Source: Thunnus maccoyii (Eukaryota; Chordata; Actinopteri; Scombriformes; Scombridae). Taken from it: a stretch of DNA of 64,000 nt. The notes beneath the pieces are model-generated. The model did not search any database. It saw only the letters and a list, made by a program, of their open reading frames with translations, and was not told the DNA's origin. Made by a program: the position numbers and the translations under genes. Location: positions 13,824,425-13,888,424 of the forward strand of contig NC_056546.1 of assembly GCF_910596095.1 (NCBI RefSeq), read 5' to 3'. Below are positions 1 through 12,800 of the stretch, one piece after another. Each line of letters opens with the position of its first letter. The stretch's first letter is position 1.

Positions 1-196
1 TTATCCAGAATTATGCTGTGCGCCTCAAACTCACCGATATTCCCAAAGTGGAAAAGGGCCATCTCCCGCATAACTTAGGAAGAATCAGTGTGTGTGTGTG
101 TGTGTGTGTGTTTGTGTGAGAGTGAAGAGATCCTCAGCCTGCTGTGTGATGTCTGTCCCTGATCAGGGCGAGTGCGCTGTGTGCTCTCCTCCGCAG

Positions 197-268
197 GCAG
201 TGGCCCAGGTTATGATACAGTCTTTTCAGTTGTCCTCATGTGCACTCTTCAACGCTCAGATGCAGGAT
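197..268 (+). CDS. slk: Candidate 72-nt cassette exon of slk
   Basis: A pyrimidine-rich acceptor (ctcctccgcag, ending 196) and a near-consensus donor (GAT|GTAAGT) flank exactly 24 open codons reading AVAQVMIQSFQLSSCALFNA then QMQD. Both ends are phase 0, and the next slk exon at 1355 also starts in phase 0, so inclusion or skipping keeps the frame. Known background: mammalian SLK has an alternative exon in the ATH region, as I recall just before the exon equivalent to 1355-1484. The segment is more hydrophobic than the surrounding coiled coil and has no paralogous support in the window. A (TG)n tract lies about 80 nt upstream, the kind of sequence bound by CELF/ESRP-type splicing regulators. 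It could be a chance open stretch; confidence is moderate. Confidence 0.45.
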
Positions 269-1354
269 GTAAGTCCCCCCGCCCCGTTTCTCTCCGTTTC
301 TAGCCCATACTTAGATGTGTGACAAGTTAAGCGACAGGAGGGCCTGTGATGATTTAGCTTTATTTATAAGAACGACACATGTAAGCATGGGCGGTGTTGT
401 TGTTTTCTTTTCTGTAGTGTTGTCATCGCTCTGTTTGTGCAGTGGCTCTCTCTTCCTCTCCTGCACAGTATTTCCCTCCACTGATCCACAAATGTTCTAC
501 ATTGAGTCTGTGTATTTTACATGGTATTTATATTGTATTACACATTTTGCATCAGATTAGATTGAATTTGGGAGTAAACATGTACAATGCTCCTTCCCAG
601 AGGTGGTGTAGTTGTTGATCCCCCTTCTGTCTGGATCCATGTTTGTCTCTGTCAGCTGAGGTCCAAATATAGACTGACTGCCTCACAGGATGGATGTTAA
701 AGCCAGTGGTATTGCTTATGGCATCACAATTTAACCAGTTTAATTTAGACTCAGTATTATAATAAAAATGTAACTGAAATTTTCTTCTGATGAAATTAAT
801 TCTGTGTAATTACATGATCAATGATATTTAATCATAGTTAAATAATAGCCGTTCATAACCTACAATTTGTCACCAGCTAGGTATTTGAAATCTAAAGAGT
901 AAAATATTACATCTTGTCAAATCATGTATAAAGCTAGAAAAGAAAATTAAATGAATAGATGACTCATGGCACAGTATGTGATGAGTCATGCACAATGTAG
1001 GCTGGACATTTTGAATGTCGATGTAGATGTTGTCTTACATAAAACTGAATCTGAATGTCTACTGAACTGTTTTCTTCTCTTTCTTACTCTCTTCACCTCC
1101 ATTGTGGATCGTTGCCATCCATGATCTCTGAGTGTCTCCTCTTCTTTACTCCAGTTGATGATGTGAAATCTAGTGCTCTGTGTTGTACTGAACATGAAGC
1201 GGATGACTTGATAAGATTATGTAATTTACTTTCAGGCAGTTTTGATACGTAAGATGCAATTGTTCTCTCTCTGCTCTTGGCTGTCCCTCTGTATGATCCC
1301 CCATGTCTGTCCTCTGGCTGTTTCTCACTGTTCCTCCTTTCTCTGGCTCCTCAG

Positions 1355-4019
1355 GAGCAGGAGTTCCTACAGAAGCAGCAACAGGAGCTGGATGGAGCTC
1401 TGAAGAAAATCATCCAGCAGCACAAACTGGAGATCGCCACTATTGAGAGGGACTGCCTTAACCACAAGCAGCAGCTGATGAGAGGTGGGAGATGGAGAAA
1501 GAACTACAGTACTTAACGGACAAAATCAGTCACATCTTTTCATTACAGCTTAACACTTGTGCATTTCCTACTTTACAGGCAGCCGCTGGTTTCTGTTGAT
1601 TTCAATATGATAAAAAAAATCAGATGAGGCATAAAATCAATCACAGGGATCCTTTTTTTTTAACTTTTTTGTGTTGTGTCATTGTGTAATAATGTTGTTG
1701 AAAGCACTGATTAATTTGAAGCATCAGGTTGTTGTGGTGCATTCATGTGCAACACAGCTGAGAACACCAAATCAGCAGATTTTTATCAGTACATGTTTGG
1801 GAAGTGTTACCTCTCAAGAAACTCAGCTGAAGCATCCTGTGCAGGTTTCACATCTCTTTTAAGTAAATTTTCATAACAGACACATGAAAACAACAGCAGT
1901 CTGAGAGGTAGAAAAACTGCCCCCTTTTTACCCATGATTCACTGAGACACAGTGCATGTCAGTGATGACTTGTGCTCACCAACAGTGAATAAATAACGAC
2001 TGTGACACTCAGACATGTTTGACAAGACATGTTTCAGCTTGTCAAATTTTCTGACAGTTTTGTCCTGACTGTTTTGCTTTGATCACACTGCTCATCACTA
2101 GTTAACATGCATATACATGTCTGCTAACTCTGGCCTGATGTTTCTGTGTGTGTGTCTGTGTGTGTGTGTGCATGTGTGTTTTGCAGCTCGAGAGGCAGCT
2201 ATGTGGGAGTTGGAGGAGCGCCACCTGCAGGAGAAGCACCAGCAGCTGAAGCAGCAGCTGAAAGACCAGTACTTCCTACAGAGACACCAGTTGCTGAAGA
2301 GGCATGAGAAAGTAAGAGACATGGAGAAATGTGCAGCTTTATTAAAATGCATGAGGTGTGTTCATATGTGACCATTTCTCTATGTGTGTTTGTGTGTGTG
2401 TGTGTGTGTGTTTAACAGGAGATGGAGCAGATGCAGCGCTACAACCAGCGGCTGATTGAGGAGATGAAGAACAAACAGAACCAAGAGAGGGTTCGTCTGC
2501 CCAAGATCCAGCGCAGCGAGGCCAAGACCCGCATGGCCATGTTCAAGAAGAGCCTCCGCATCACTGCCACTGCCAGCGTGACTCCAGAACAGGAGAGAGA
2601 ACGGATAAAACAGGTACCGACACTGTGGATTCATGCTACAGCTGTTTTAGATTTACTAGTTGTTACATTTAAGCAAAAGTGACTGAACATGCATGTACTT
2701 TTTATAGCAACACTGTGTCACTGGCATACAATCACGCCTGGGATCTGCCCAACACAAACACAGTACACTTAAGTTTCCCAGCCGGTCTGGATCTCAGACC
2801 AGCAACTTTCCAGTAAACATTTCACAAGCTTCACTGGCTCCATCATCCTCCCAGTTTTGGAGGAAATATTGAAATATCTTATAAATTCACTGCAGCAAGA
2901 AGCACTTTTTTTTCTGCTGAATCTCTTCTTTTGTTTGCTAGTATTGCCTGTAGCACAAGCAGACCATATGTTTTATAGCACTGTTTGGTACAGTGTTAAT
3001 GGGTTCGAATTTGTGAACAAAGATAATTACAGGTGTCTGTTTTGTATTGTCTGTGTGTTCCAGTTTGCTTCTCAGGAAGAAAAGAGGCAGAAGAACGAGA
3101 GGCTCCATCAACACCAGAAGCATGAGAACCAGATGAGGGATCTGCAGCTGCAGTGTGACTCAAACATCAGAGAGCTGCAGCAGCTACAGGTGAGGCCATA
3201 ACTGCTCACATTATAGGCATTCAGCTAGCTTTCTTGTCCACACTGACTCAGAATGAATGTAACAGGAGAACTTTTAATAACAAGATTTTAATCAGAGGTG
3301 TGACTATAGAAGGATCAGCATCCAGAAGAAATATAAATAATATAATATTAAAGGACTTTTTGATCTCAAGATAACAAAAGAAGGTGAAACTAAATCTAAA
3401 CTAACAATCTAAACTAAAGATAAGAGCAAAGAAACAGAAGTTAATTCCAGTGCAGATGAGTAAGTACAGAGGACTGGAGGTGTTATTTATTAATCCAGAG
3501 ATGATTTGTTCACCCAAATTTCCTTTCAGAATGAGAAATGCCACCTGCTGATTGAACATGAGACCCAAAAGCTGAAGGAGCTGGATGAGGAGCACAGCCA
3601 GGAGATAAAGGAGTGGAGAGAGAAGCTCAGACCCAGGAAGAAGGTATATTAAATATTTTTTAACTCTCTGTCTAAAAAATGTATAACTCCCACAAATTCT
3701 CTCTTCAGACGTACTTTGTCTTGCATCAAACTCATGCAGAGTGCTTATTAATTTGTTGTATGAATTTCACAGTTGAGCCTTGTCACTTAGCTGCCTTGAT
3801 CATTTTTTTCATATTCATGATATAAAATCCTCAGTGGTTGACTCAGTTGTTTGTGTCTGCTGCCCCCTGCAGGCGTTGGAGGATGAGTTCACACGGAAAC
3901 TCCAGGAGCAGGAGGTCTTCTTCAAGATGAGCGGTGAATCCGAATGCCTTAACCCCACCACCCAGAGTCGAGTATCCAAATTTTACCCCATCCCGAACCT
4001 GCACAACTCCGGTTCATAG
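1355..4019 (+). CDS. slk: SLK (STE20-like serine/threonine kinase), C-terminal exons only
   Basis: The last six constitutive coding exons of a Ste20/GCK-family kinase that controls actin, focal-adhesion turnover and microtubule anchoring; the kinase domain lies upstream of the window. Exons: 1355-1484, 2187-2311, 2419-2613, 3064-3189, 3530-3643 and 3873-4019 (stop TAG 4017-4019). They have AG/GT borders and join in frame to 278 residues. The peptide is a charged coiled coil (segments such as [36 protein letters not shown] and [19 protein letters not shown]), ending in [12 protein letters not shown]. This is the AT1-46 homology (ATH) dimerisation/autoregulatory region, and as I recall the family it matches mammalian SLK nearly residue for residue. 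STK10 (LOK) is the close paralogue; the tail and the col17a1 neighbour favour SLK. The gene is partial because the window starts inside it, and the exon before 1355 is not in the window unless the 197-268 candidate is used. Confidence 0.95.
2145..2410. repeat. Two (TG)n tracts next to slk 3' splice sites
   Basis: TG-rich runs at 2145-2180 and 2381-2410 end within a few nucleotides of the acceptors used by the exons at 2187 and 2419, forming or replacing the pyrimidine tract. A third run is at 89-119, upstream of the candidate cassette exon. Confidence 0.85.
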
Positions 4020-5805
4020 CCTCGAATCAAACTTGGCTGCGCTCACAGACTCTTCCTGGTGGAGTTTGCATCATTTCTCTGACCGTTACTGATAAACATG
4101 AAAATGTCTCCACTGCTTTGATTCCACCTTTAGTGAGCATGACGTGCCTAAACACCGTTCCCTCACTTAATCAACTCTTCTCTGCTCGTTGGGAAATGTC
4201 CAACTGGACAATATGCACTTTTATGAGCATGTTCAAAAAGTTAAAAGTCTGCAGTAGGTAGCTAAGGCCAATCATGCTTATCAGAAGCATTGTAAGCACA
4301 GCCTGCTACAGTATGAATGATCTCCAGTGCCTCATATGTTCCTTTTTTTTGTTTTGTTTCTGCATTTAGGGCCCTTCCATGTCTTTATTACAGCTTGCGG
4401 TAAATACAGGGCCCCCTGAATGTTTTGCACTTAAATACCTGGATATCGTTTTCATCCATAATCACAAGGTGTTGAGAGATAATTTGAATCATTTCATAAG
4501 CTGGTGATTAAGCCAACTCTGTCTGTTTTGCTGCATGTAAGATAGAGCTGGTTCAGGGGAGATGAGTCAGAAAAAGTCTGTAGTTGTAAGGCTTTGTTAT
4601 GGCTGTGTAGTCTTATGTGCCCAGTGTGTAATGTCGTAATGGGAGTCAAAAACAGCAGCGTGTTGGGATCATAAGGCTGTGATTTAAAAGCAAGTGGAAT
4701 GTACTGTGTTGTGAATCATGCGCTGAGTAAAATGTTACATGTGCGTAGCTACATATGAAGTCCAATCAGATACTGTGCTTAACATGATTATTTTAGTCTT
4801 TTAGAGTCGAATGAACAAAAATATACCTATTGCTTTCGTACATAATTTCATTTCATTGCTGTACTCCAAAACACACATTCCCCTGTTTAGTTAAACACAG
4901 AGGTGGCCTGTTACTTCCTGGAGAATGATGAAATACTCATATAAGTATATTAAAAAATCACTTGTCCTTTTTTGGGAGTTATTCTGAGACGTGTTCTCAT
5001 GAGCGAATGCTTTTTTTGTGTGAAGTATGAACACAAATGCATACTAAAGGAATGTAAAGCTGTTGATTTGCACTGTTTTGCCACATGAGCTAAAAAAGAT
5101 ATGCAGTAGTAAACTGTCATGTGTTTTTGACAGAGTCACCTTTGTCTCACCCAAGCCTATTCGAACTCCAAACTGACTGAATTGTTTTTGCCTGCTTTTC
5201 TTTTTTACTTATGATTTTACCTTTTTTTTTTTTTTCCAAATATGCCCTTATTTTATGACCACAGCTAGTTTTCTAAACATGTATTCCTGATATATTGATG
5301 CTGTAATCGCTCTTTATGATGAGCTTTTGTTCTTTTTGAGACCAGTGTTGTATGAAAGGTAAAATGCTGTATCTGTAACTCCTTAACTGTATGAATTTCA
5401 TCATGTGAGATGTTCCTCGCTGTATTTTACGAGTATTGATGGCTCACAAAAAGAGACCCATTTCAAGAGAAAGATACCTGATTGGTTTATTTTGCCACTA
5501 TATCATCAGTGCATGTTATCAGTTCTCTATATGCTGACATTAACATTAACATAGTGTTTTGTCATGAATGCTGGATTTTTATTGGGGTTATTTGAGGCTG
5601 TGTCTTGTGAATGACACCATACGGCCCATAGATTTCAAATATTTTTTTATTTTGTTAAGTTACAGCATTTTGATGTGTTGACAGTCGTCATTCTATCACA
5701 ATGAATATTCTTAGTATATGCATTTTTGATGTCAGATCAAATGTATTTAGTGTCTTTATAAATGGACATTTTTGTTGTAAATAAAATAATGACTGTTTAT
5801 TTGGA
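4020..5805 (+). other. slk: slk 3'UTR with poly(A) signal
   Basis: A non-coding AT-rich stretch of about 1.8 kb follows the slk stop. The first well-placed AATAAA near its far end is at 5780-5785, followed by a T/G-containing segment, so cleavage is expected around 5795-5810. No other gene is visible in the stretch. The end of the 3'UTR is inferred from the signal only. Confidence 0.7.
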
Positions 5806-5849
5806 CCAAACCTGGAGTGAAATCATTTTAATATCAATTGAGTCATACA

Positions 5850-6895
5850 AATATCAAGACTCACAAGTCCAAAAATAGATTTATTTGTGTGTCTTTCAAA
5901 TATATTGATCAAATGTCAATAAATTCATTGACGTAAAACATAATCTGGGAACAATTTATAATTAAATCTTTCCAACACTTAAAGGTATAAAGAAAATATA
6001 TGAATTTCAGTGCGCTCTCATACAAAAATATACAATCCAATCAGTCATTTCTTAGTGATTATCTGAGTCCCTGTCTCACAACCTTGAAAACAACCTGATT
6101 TATTTATTTTTTTACCAACAAACCTTTCAAGTAACAAGTAACAAACCTTTCCTGAATGCAGCAACACGCACACCTTGCCCCAATCCTGCTGCGCAAATTA
6201 CCTGCAACTTGTGGGACAGTGTCTGCTTCAGATAATGATAACTTTATATATTTTAAAACATAAATCATTTTATAATTTGAAAGGATAATTTCCAGGGTTT
6301 TAGAGGCTGGAAGATGGCTTGATTTATGTGGATAATGTGGCAGTATTATAAAATATTGTAGTCTTTCATAAAACATTGAATGGTTACAATGATATAACAT
6401 TAACAGCTTTTAACACTTATATAGTCCTCAATACAATATAATCCTCAAAAGACAATGAATACAAAAAAAGTACACCAGACTCTCCAGTCACACAAGCCAT
6501 GGAAAAAGATGCAAAGTGCAATTAAAAATATCAGCAATTGCTGGCTATCGCCTAAAAATAGATGTTTTCTTAAACAAAGTTGCCCCTGCACAAAGTTTGA
6601 ATGCAAGCCTCTAACTAAGCAAAGTAAACATTACACACCCACATGTCAAAAACTCAAAAATGTCTGAGTCACAAAAACACTCACCCGCAACTAAATCCAT
6701 TACTCTACTGAAGCCGTTTTTAAGAGACGTTTGATGCATTTTTTTTTTATTTCCTCAAATAGTCCTTTTCTACAAATTTCTACAAAATAAGGAGCATTTT
6801 CTACTACTTGCATCACTACTGTTGAACACCTAAAAAAAATGAAATAAAGACAAGTAAAAATGAAATCTGACATGATCCAGTAGTATGTTAGCTCT
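5850..6895 (-). other. col17a1: col17a1 3'UTR with poly(A) signal
   Basis: About 1 kb of AT-rich sequence follows the stop on the minus strand. A TTTATT on the plus strand at 5880-5885 reads AATAAA in the col17a1 direction, so cleavage is expected near 5850-5865. No other gene is seen in this stretch. Confidence 0.65.
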
Positions 6896-9800
6896 TCAGC
6901 CACCGTTAGCTTGACGGCGACGCAGCTGATGACGAACCACTTTATTGCCTGCAGTGGAGGAAAAAAAAGGTTTAGTGATGAGTTACATGTATGTGACACT
7001 TTTACATATTTTTACACAATTTGACAACATTTGAAGTGTTTTACCTGTGTCCCTCTTCTGCACTCGGTGTGGAATTTGTACAGTGTATGACCCTGGTAGT
7101 CCTGGTAAACCTTGGCGTCCAGGATCACCTGTAAACATACAAGACTCTCAGATTGCTTGTTTCCGTCACTTCACTCTATTTTTCTACTCTGACAAATATA
7201 CAACAGAGTTTTCTCAATGTTATCTATTCCACTGGGCTGTACCCTTTTCTCCTCTGGGTCCTGGATACCCTCTTTCTCCCCTTGGTCCAGGATTTCCTGG
7301 AGGACCAGGGATGGTGCCATAGGCTGTGAAAGAGCAAAAGCCCAGATTCAGTGGTAATGAAGCAACATTTTCCAACTACGCTTACATAAGTCCAGATAGT
7401 TTTCCATTGCTGTAGAGTTTAATCTGATACAACACGTGGAAAATAATAAATCTGTGTCCTTACTTCTGAAGAAGTCCATCAGGTCAGCTGTGACGTTGCC
7501 GTAGGACCCAATGACGCGGCTGTAGCCAGGTGGTCCAGGAGGGCCAGGTGGACCAGCGGGGCCTTGAATCGCTCTTACATTTGCTCTCCAAGGACCCTCA
7601 ACCAGATAATCCTGCAGGAGGCCTTTATCTAGAGAAAGATTATTATATCTTAAGTACTGTTGTCACACATGTGGTCATACTTGTTCACTTAATTCCATGT
7701 CTATTAGTTCCAATTTATGTATAACAATACAGGTTTTAATTAGTTCCTGAAATGACTAATTCTCTCCATGTTTGGCAGCCACAATCTACTCACTCTTGAT
7801 GTAGTCCGTAACTTTCAAGGCAACGTTGGAGTAGTCCAGTGTCTCAGTGAGCTTGCTGACGTCGATCTCTCTGTGCTGGGAACCATAGCGAGAGTCACCC
7901 TGAGACTGGCTCTGGCTCTGCACGTAGCCCTGGACGTAACCTGGCTCTCCACGATCTCCTTTCTGACCTCTCGGTCCTTGGGGACCGGGAGGTCCAATGA
8001 TGGTGCGCCGAACGTTGTCACCTGTTAGAAAAGGTTCATGTGTGAGATCTGAGTCATCTGAGCTGACATGGCTGTCTTAGTTTTTACACAAATGTATCCA
8101 CACAAGCACATTTAAGCAGCTAGGATGGTTATGTTTGAAGACAGACTCATAATCATCTGTGTATGATAGGAGCTCACTGGTCAGATAGTTCTGAATTTCA
8201 GCATGGATGGTCTCCCGAGGGAAGTTTCCACTGAAGGAAACCGATCCACTGTGACTGCCTGGTGGACCCTGTGGACCCTGTGGACCTTGAGGACCAGGAG
8301 GGCCAGGAAGACCTCTGAAGCCAGAGCCTAAGAAATATTAAATTCAAAAAGTGTAAAAAAAAATGACAATCACTAATGCAACCCCATTTATATCAATGAG
8401 GGCAAATGTATGAAACAAGGAGCAGTGAAATTATTAGAAACACACAACCACTGTCAAACAAATAACTGAATCAACACCATTCTAATATGCCAACAAAAAC
8501 TGAAAGTTACATAACATACAGCAAAGGTAGCATTTAATGCTCCAGTTTTAACCTCTCACTTTGCTGGAGTGACATAAAAGTGTACTTCAGGTTGTGTCAG
8601 TACACTGTGACATCATTGTTGGGTGTGGCTACACTTCTGACCACACCCAGCAGTGAAACAGGCTTGAAACGTTCAACCAGAGGGGGCAGCAACACACCGC
8701 TTTTCAGCCTAGTGGACCCGATAAACTGGAAACTCCATGTATTGAGAAGTATTATAGTGTTAGCACAAGACTGTAGCAGGTAGGGAATGAGGCAAACCCT
8801 GCCATATTTAGGTAATTCTCTGTCAGTAAAGCAAGAATTTACATGTTGATTTTCTGTTGGGTTTTTTTTGTTGTTGTTGTTGTACTTTGCATGCGTTTCT
8901 GTTTTTTTTTTCCTGTCGTGACTTCAAGGCAAACAAATAATTGGAAATGCGTCTGCAAACACATTGCCTTTGGTTGATGTTTACAAGAAAGTCTAATTTG
9001 CTTTGCCATATGTAAATGTTTAATTCTGTTTTCAGTAAATATTCTCTCAGGCAGGCAATTATGACAACCATTAAAGTCTTGTCTAAAGTTTTTTCTTCTT
9101 TTTTCTTCTTCTAAGTATAAGTGCAATCATTTCACTTGAAGTAGCTAAAAGATGTAATCATCAATACATTTTTAACTGTACTATATTCAGTGTAATAATA
9201 TTGGTAGGTTGTAGGTAGATTGTTTTACATCTTGTTGTTATAATGACTATTATTCATTGCTAGACATACTTTTTGCCAAAACATTCACAGCTGAGAAGAA
9301 TTAAACTACTTTATATAATAAATAACTTTTGAATTTACATTAACAGTCAGTCAACCTCACTTTAAACAATAAATTATGTTCACCCAGTTTGCCAGACTCA
9401 CCTTGCAGGTAACGCTGAATTTCCTCCAAGTTGTATCCGCGACCACCTGCTCCGTACACAGTGGAAGTGGAAGTGGAGGCTCCTGGCGGTCCCTGAGGGC
9501 CTGGAGGACCAGGAAGCCCTGGAACACCCGGAGGACCAGGAGGACCATGTTGTACAGCAGAGTTAAGCCATGAGCGGAAGTCTGAATCTGGGTGAGGATG
9601 CAAGGAAGATGGTGATTGAGTGACCTTTCCTCAGCTTTACTCAGTGGTGGAGAACATAGATCGTGCTCTGTGTAATTTATTGAGTAAAACAACAAGACGA
9701 GCAGATCTAAATCCAGTTCATCCTGTACAGTTTATCTTCACTCTTTAGGTAAGATAAGGTCAGTGTCTGTCAAAGGGAAAAGTTAATAAATGATCTTACT

Positions 9801-12800
9801 TCTCATCAGTGCAGTGTAGTCAATCGTAGCAGTAGTAAATCCATGGCCTCCTGTACTTGCAGGTCCGGGAGGGCCTGGTGGTCCAGGTGGACCTCTAGCA
9901 ATCCCTCTCTCTGTGAAACAAAAACATTTTGATTGATTGAAGTTCAGGCACCACTTCCGGGGTCAATGTTTTCCTTGCAACCTGTACTTACCATTCATGA
10001 TGTTGAAGACATACGTAGCTATCTCCTGTACATTGTAAGTGCCAGATATTCCTCCTGATGCCCCTGGTGGTCCTGGTGGTCCTTGTGGCCCTGGTGGTCC
10101 TAACACATATCTCCTCACATCATCTCCTGAGCAGATCAAAGCAGAGAGACATAGTTTAGCTCCATGCATAACTCTGTCAGATGAGTGTATGTTGAAGAGC
10201 TTGTGGACACACTGGTCTTCTGTAAATGTGTGGGGTGCAGCATGGATCCTATATGTGTCTGACAGGATGCGGCTCAGACTGAAAATGTATGTACGTACTC
10301 TGTAGCATGGTGATCAGCGCGTTGACAGTCAGGGATCCAGAGCCGGGGCCAGGAGGGCCAGGTGGTCCTGGAGGACCCTGAGCGCCAATGCTTAGGCCTG
10401 AGCCTGAACCTGCAATAGCACAACACAAAATTAAAACATAAAGTACTCCTCACACTGTCATTTAGTGATAGAAATTCTGGGGAAAATCACAGGCTTACGT
10501 TGTATGTATGCAATGATGCGAGCGGAGATGTCCTCCATAGAGCCTGAGAAGGTTCCAGGGATTCCAGGAGGCCCAGGTGGACCTGGAGGTCCAGGGATGC
10601 CAGCCTGTCTGTTTCTACCTGCATGGAACAAATTAAACATGTTTAACTCTGTTTCGTCTCCTGACAGCCTGTGATCTTGTGATCTTACTTCAGAAAAACA
10701 CTTACTTAGATAGCTGGCGATGTACTGGTGCATCTCAGTAGAAGAGAAGGAGCCGGGATAGCCTGGAGGGCCAGGAGGACCTGGAGGACCAGGAGGCCCT
10801 GAGGTGACTGAGATTGAGCCTGAGGAAAAATGAGATAGTAAAGAGCCTGAAGAGTATAGTTGAACTCAAACTTTAACACCATTCTTGTGATTTTACAAGA
10901 TAAAAGATGAGAGTCGTAAGGATATTATGATTTTTTTCTACCTCGTGAAGAGCCAGGTAAACCAGGAGCTCCGGTGTCACCTTGGAAATGATTGACAACA
11001 ACAAAAGGATTATCGTCAGATGATGCACACAGGCAGATACATCTACTCTACAATACAGAAAATAAAGCACTGATTCCTCTCTGTACAGACATTTTGTTGT
11101 TAGCTTTACCTTTAATTCCCTGTGGTCCTGGACGTCCAGGAGGTCCAGGTGGACCCGGTGGTCCTTGGATCGCGGGTCCTCCAGCATAAGTTGACACTGT
11201 AAGGAAGAAATATACAATTACAGTATATCTATCACACTATGCGCTTAGCATGCTCCACACACATGCTCAGCCCTCCAAGATTTCACAAGTATGGCTTTCT
11301 AATCTGATTATGTATGATTTGTGTTTGGATGTTCGTTCGATGGACAAACGACTGACCTCTCTCTGAGGTTCCTGGTCTTCCTGGGTTACCGGGCAGACCT
11401 GGTTCACCTGAGACACAAATGAGATGTCACAGTTCAAGATTTGCTCACAACTATCTGTACTGTTATGTAAAGATAGTTGATTACAATTAGTTGATAGTAA
11501 ATTACGCCAAGATACACATAATTTAAAGAAAGAGAGATACCTTGGTACCCTCTTGGTCCAGGAGAACCTAAAACAATGACAGAAATTTCATGATAAAGTA
11601 CAAGTAAACTAACAGAGAGGAAGTTATATTAAATGAGACATAAGAGGTCACCTGTTTCTCCCTTCTGCCCAGGAGTCCCAGGTGGTCCTGGTTGTCCACG
11701 ATAATATGTTCCTGTAAGAAGAGCAGTGTTGACATGAATACAGTTGTGTCACCATTTTCCAGTGTGTTCTGTGAAGTGCTCTGTTTCTGCTTGTTGCATC
11801 CTGACAGAGCAAAAATTCAGATTTTGGATCATACCAGAGCTGGATGCAAAGCTTGAGTCTCCTTTGTCTCCTTTAGGTCCTGGTCTTCCATAACCTATAA
11901 GGCAGACATGAGGATTAATGTTTGATACAAAGGATGGATAAGCTTCTTATAATAGCAACCTCAGAATCACAATTTGAAACTGGATTTGATGAGCTCAAAT
12001 ACTTGGCTGTCTGACCTGGAGGACCTTGAGGACCAGGCGGTCCTGGAGGTCCTTGTCTTGAGTCTCCTAATGAAGAAATTATTCAGATGGTCAGTGACAC
12101 ATTTTAAAGAACGTGTCATTGCAGGAACAGAGATTCTCAGATGGTGTCTGACAAATTCCACAAAATCCTTTAAGATAACGACTTTGATGATTTCAAAACA
12201 GAGCACATTGTGTCTTACTTACCTGGACGTCCAGGAGGTCCAGGTGGACCTGGTGGGCCGGGTGGGCCAGATACTACTGAGGTTCCACCAGCACCAAACT
12301 GATCTAAGGAAGAAACAGACCAACAACAGACCAAATAAAAAAAACATTTCTGGGGTGTCTTGGAGGTAGAGGGCTTTAAGATGCTGACCATGTAGTCAGC
12401 CGAGGGCCTTTGTCGCCTGTAATTCACCGTTTCTCACTTCTCTCATTTTCTGTTTGTCTCTATTGTATCTTATCTCATTAAGGTTCAAATGGAAAGCAGA
12501 ATTTCTGTTTTTATTGGCAATTCTATGTATATCTGCAGCAGATCATGATATATTGTAGACATTTCTCAGTCCTAAATACTGTAGGGTGTCTGGGCTTCAT
12601 AAAAAGAGGACTCACTCTCAGATCTGGATGAGCTTATAGTTTCAGACGTTCTCACTGATACTCCTGCTTCTCCCCGGTCTCCCTTGTATCCCCTGTCACC
12701 TTTAGGACCTGTGAAGACAAACAAAACGCAGCAGCTATGAGACTCTGAAGGCTACATATCCAATGTAAAACACTTTTTTAAGTCCAGGAGAATGCAATGA

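Noticed and set aside
986..1252. Overlapping small frames on both strands in an slk intron
   Set aside because: No similarity to the SLK coiled coil and no paired splice sites.
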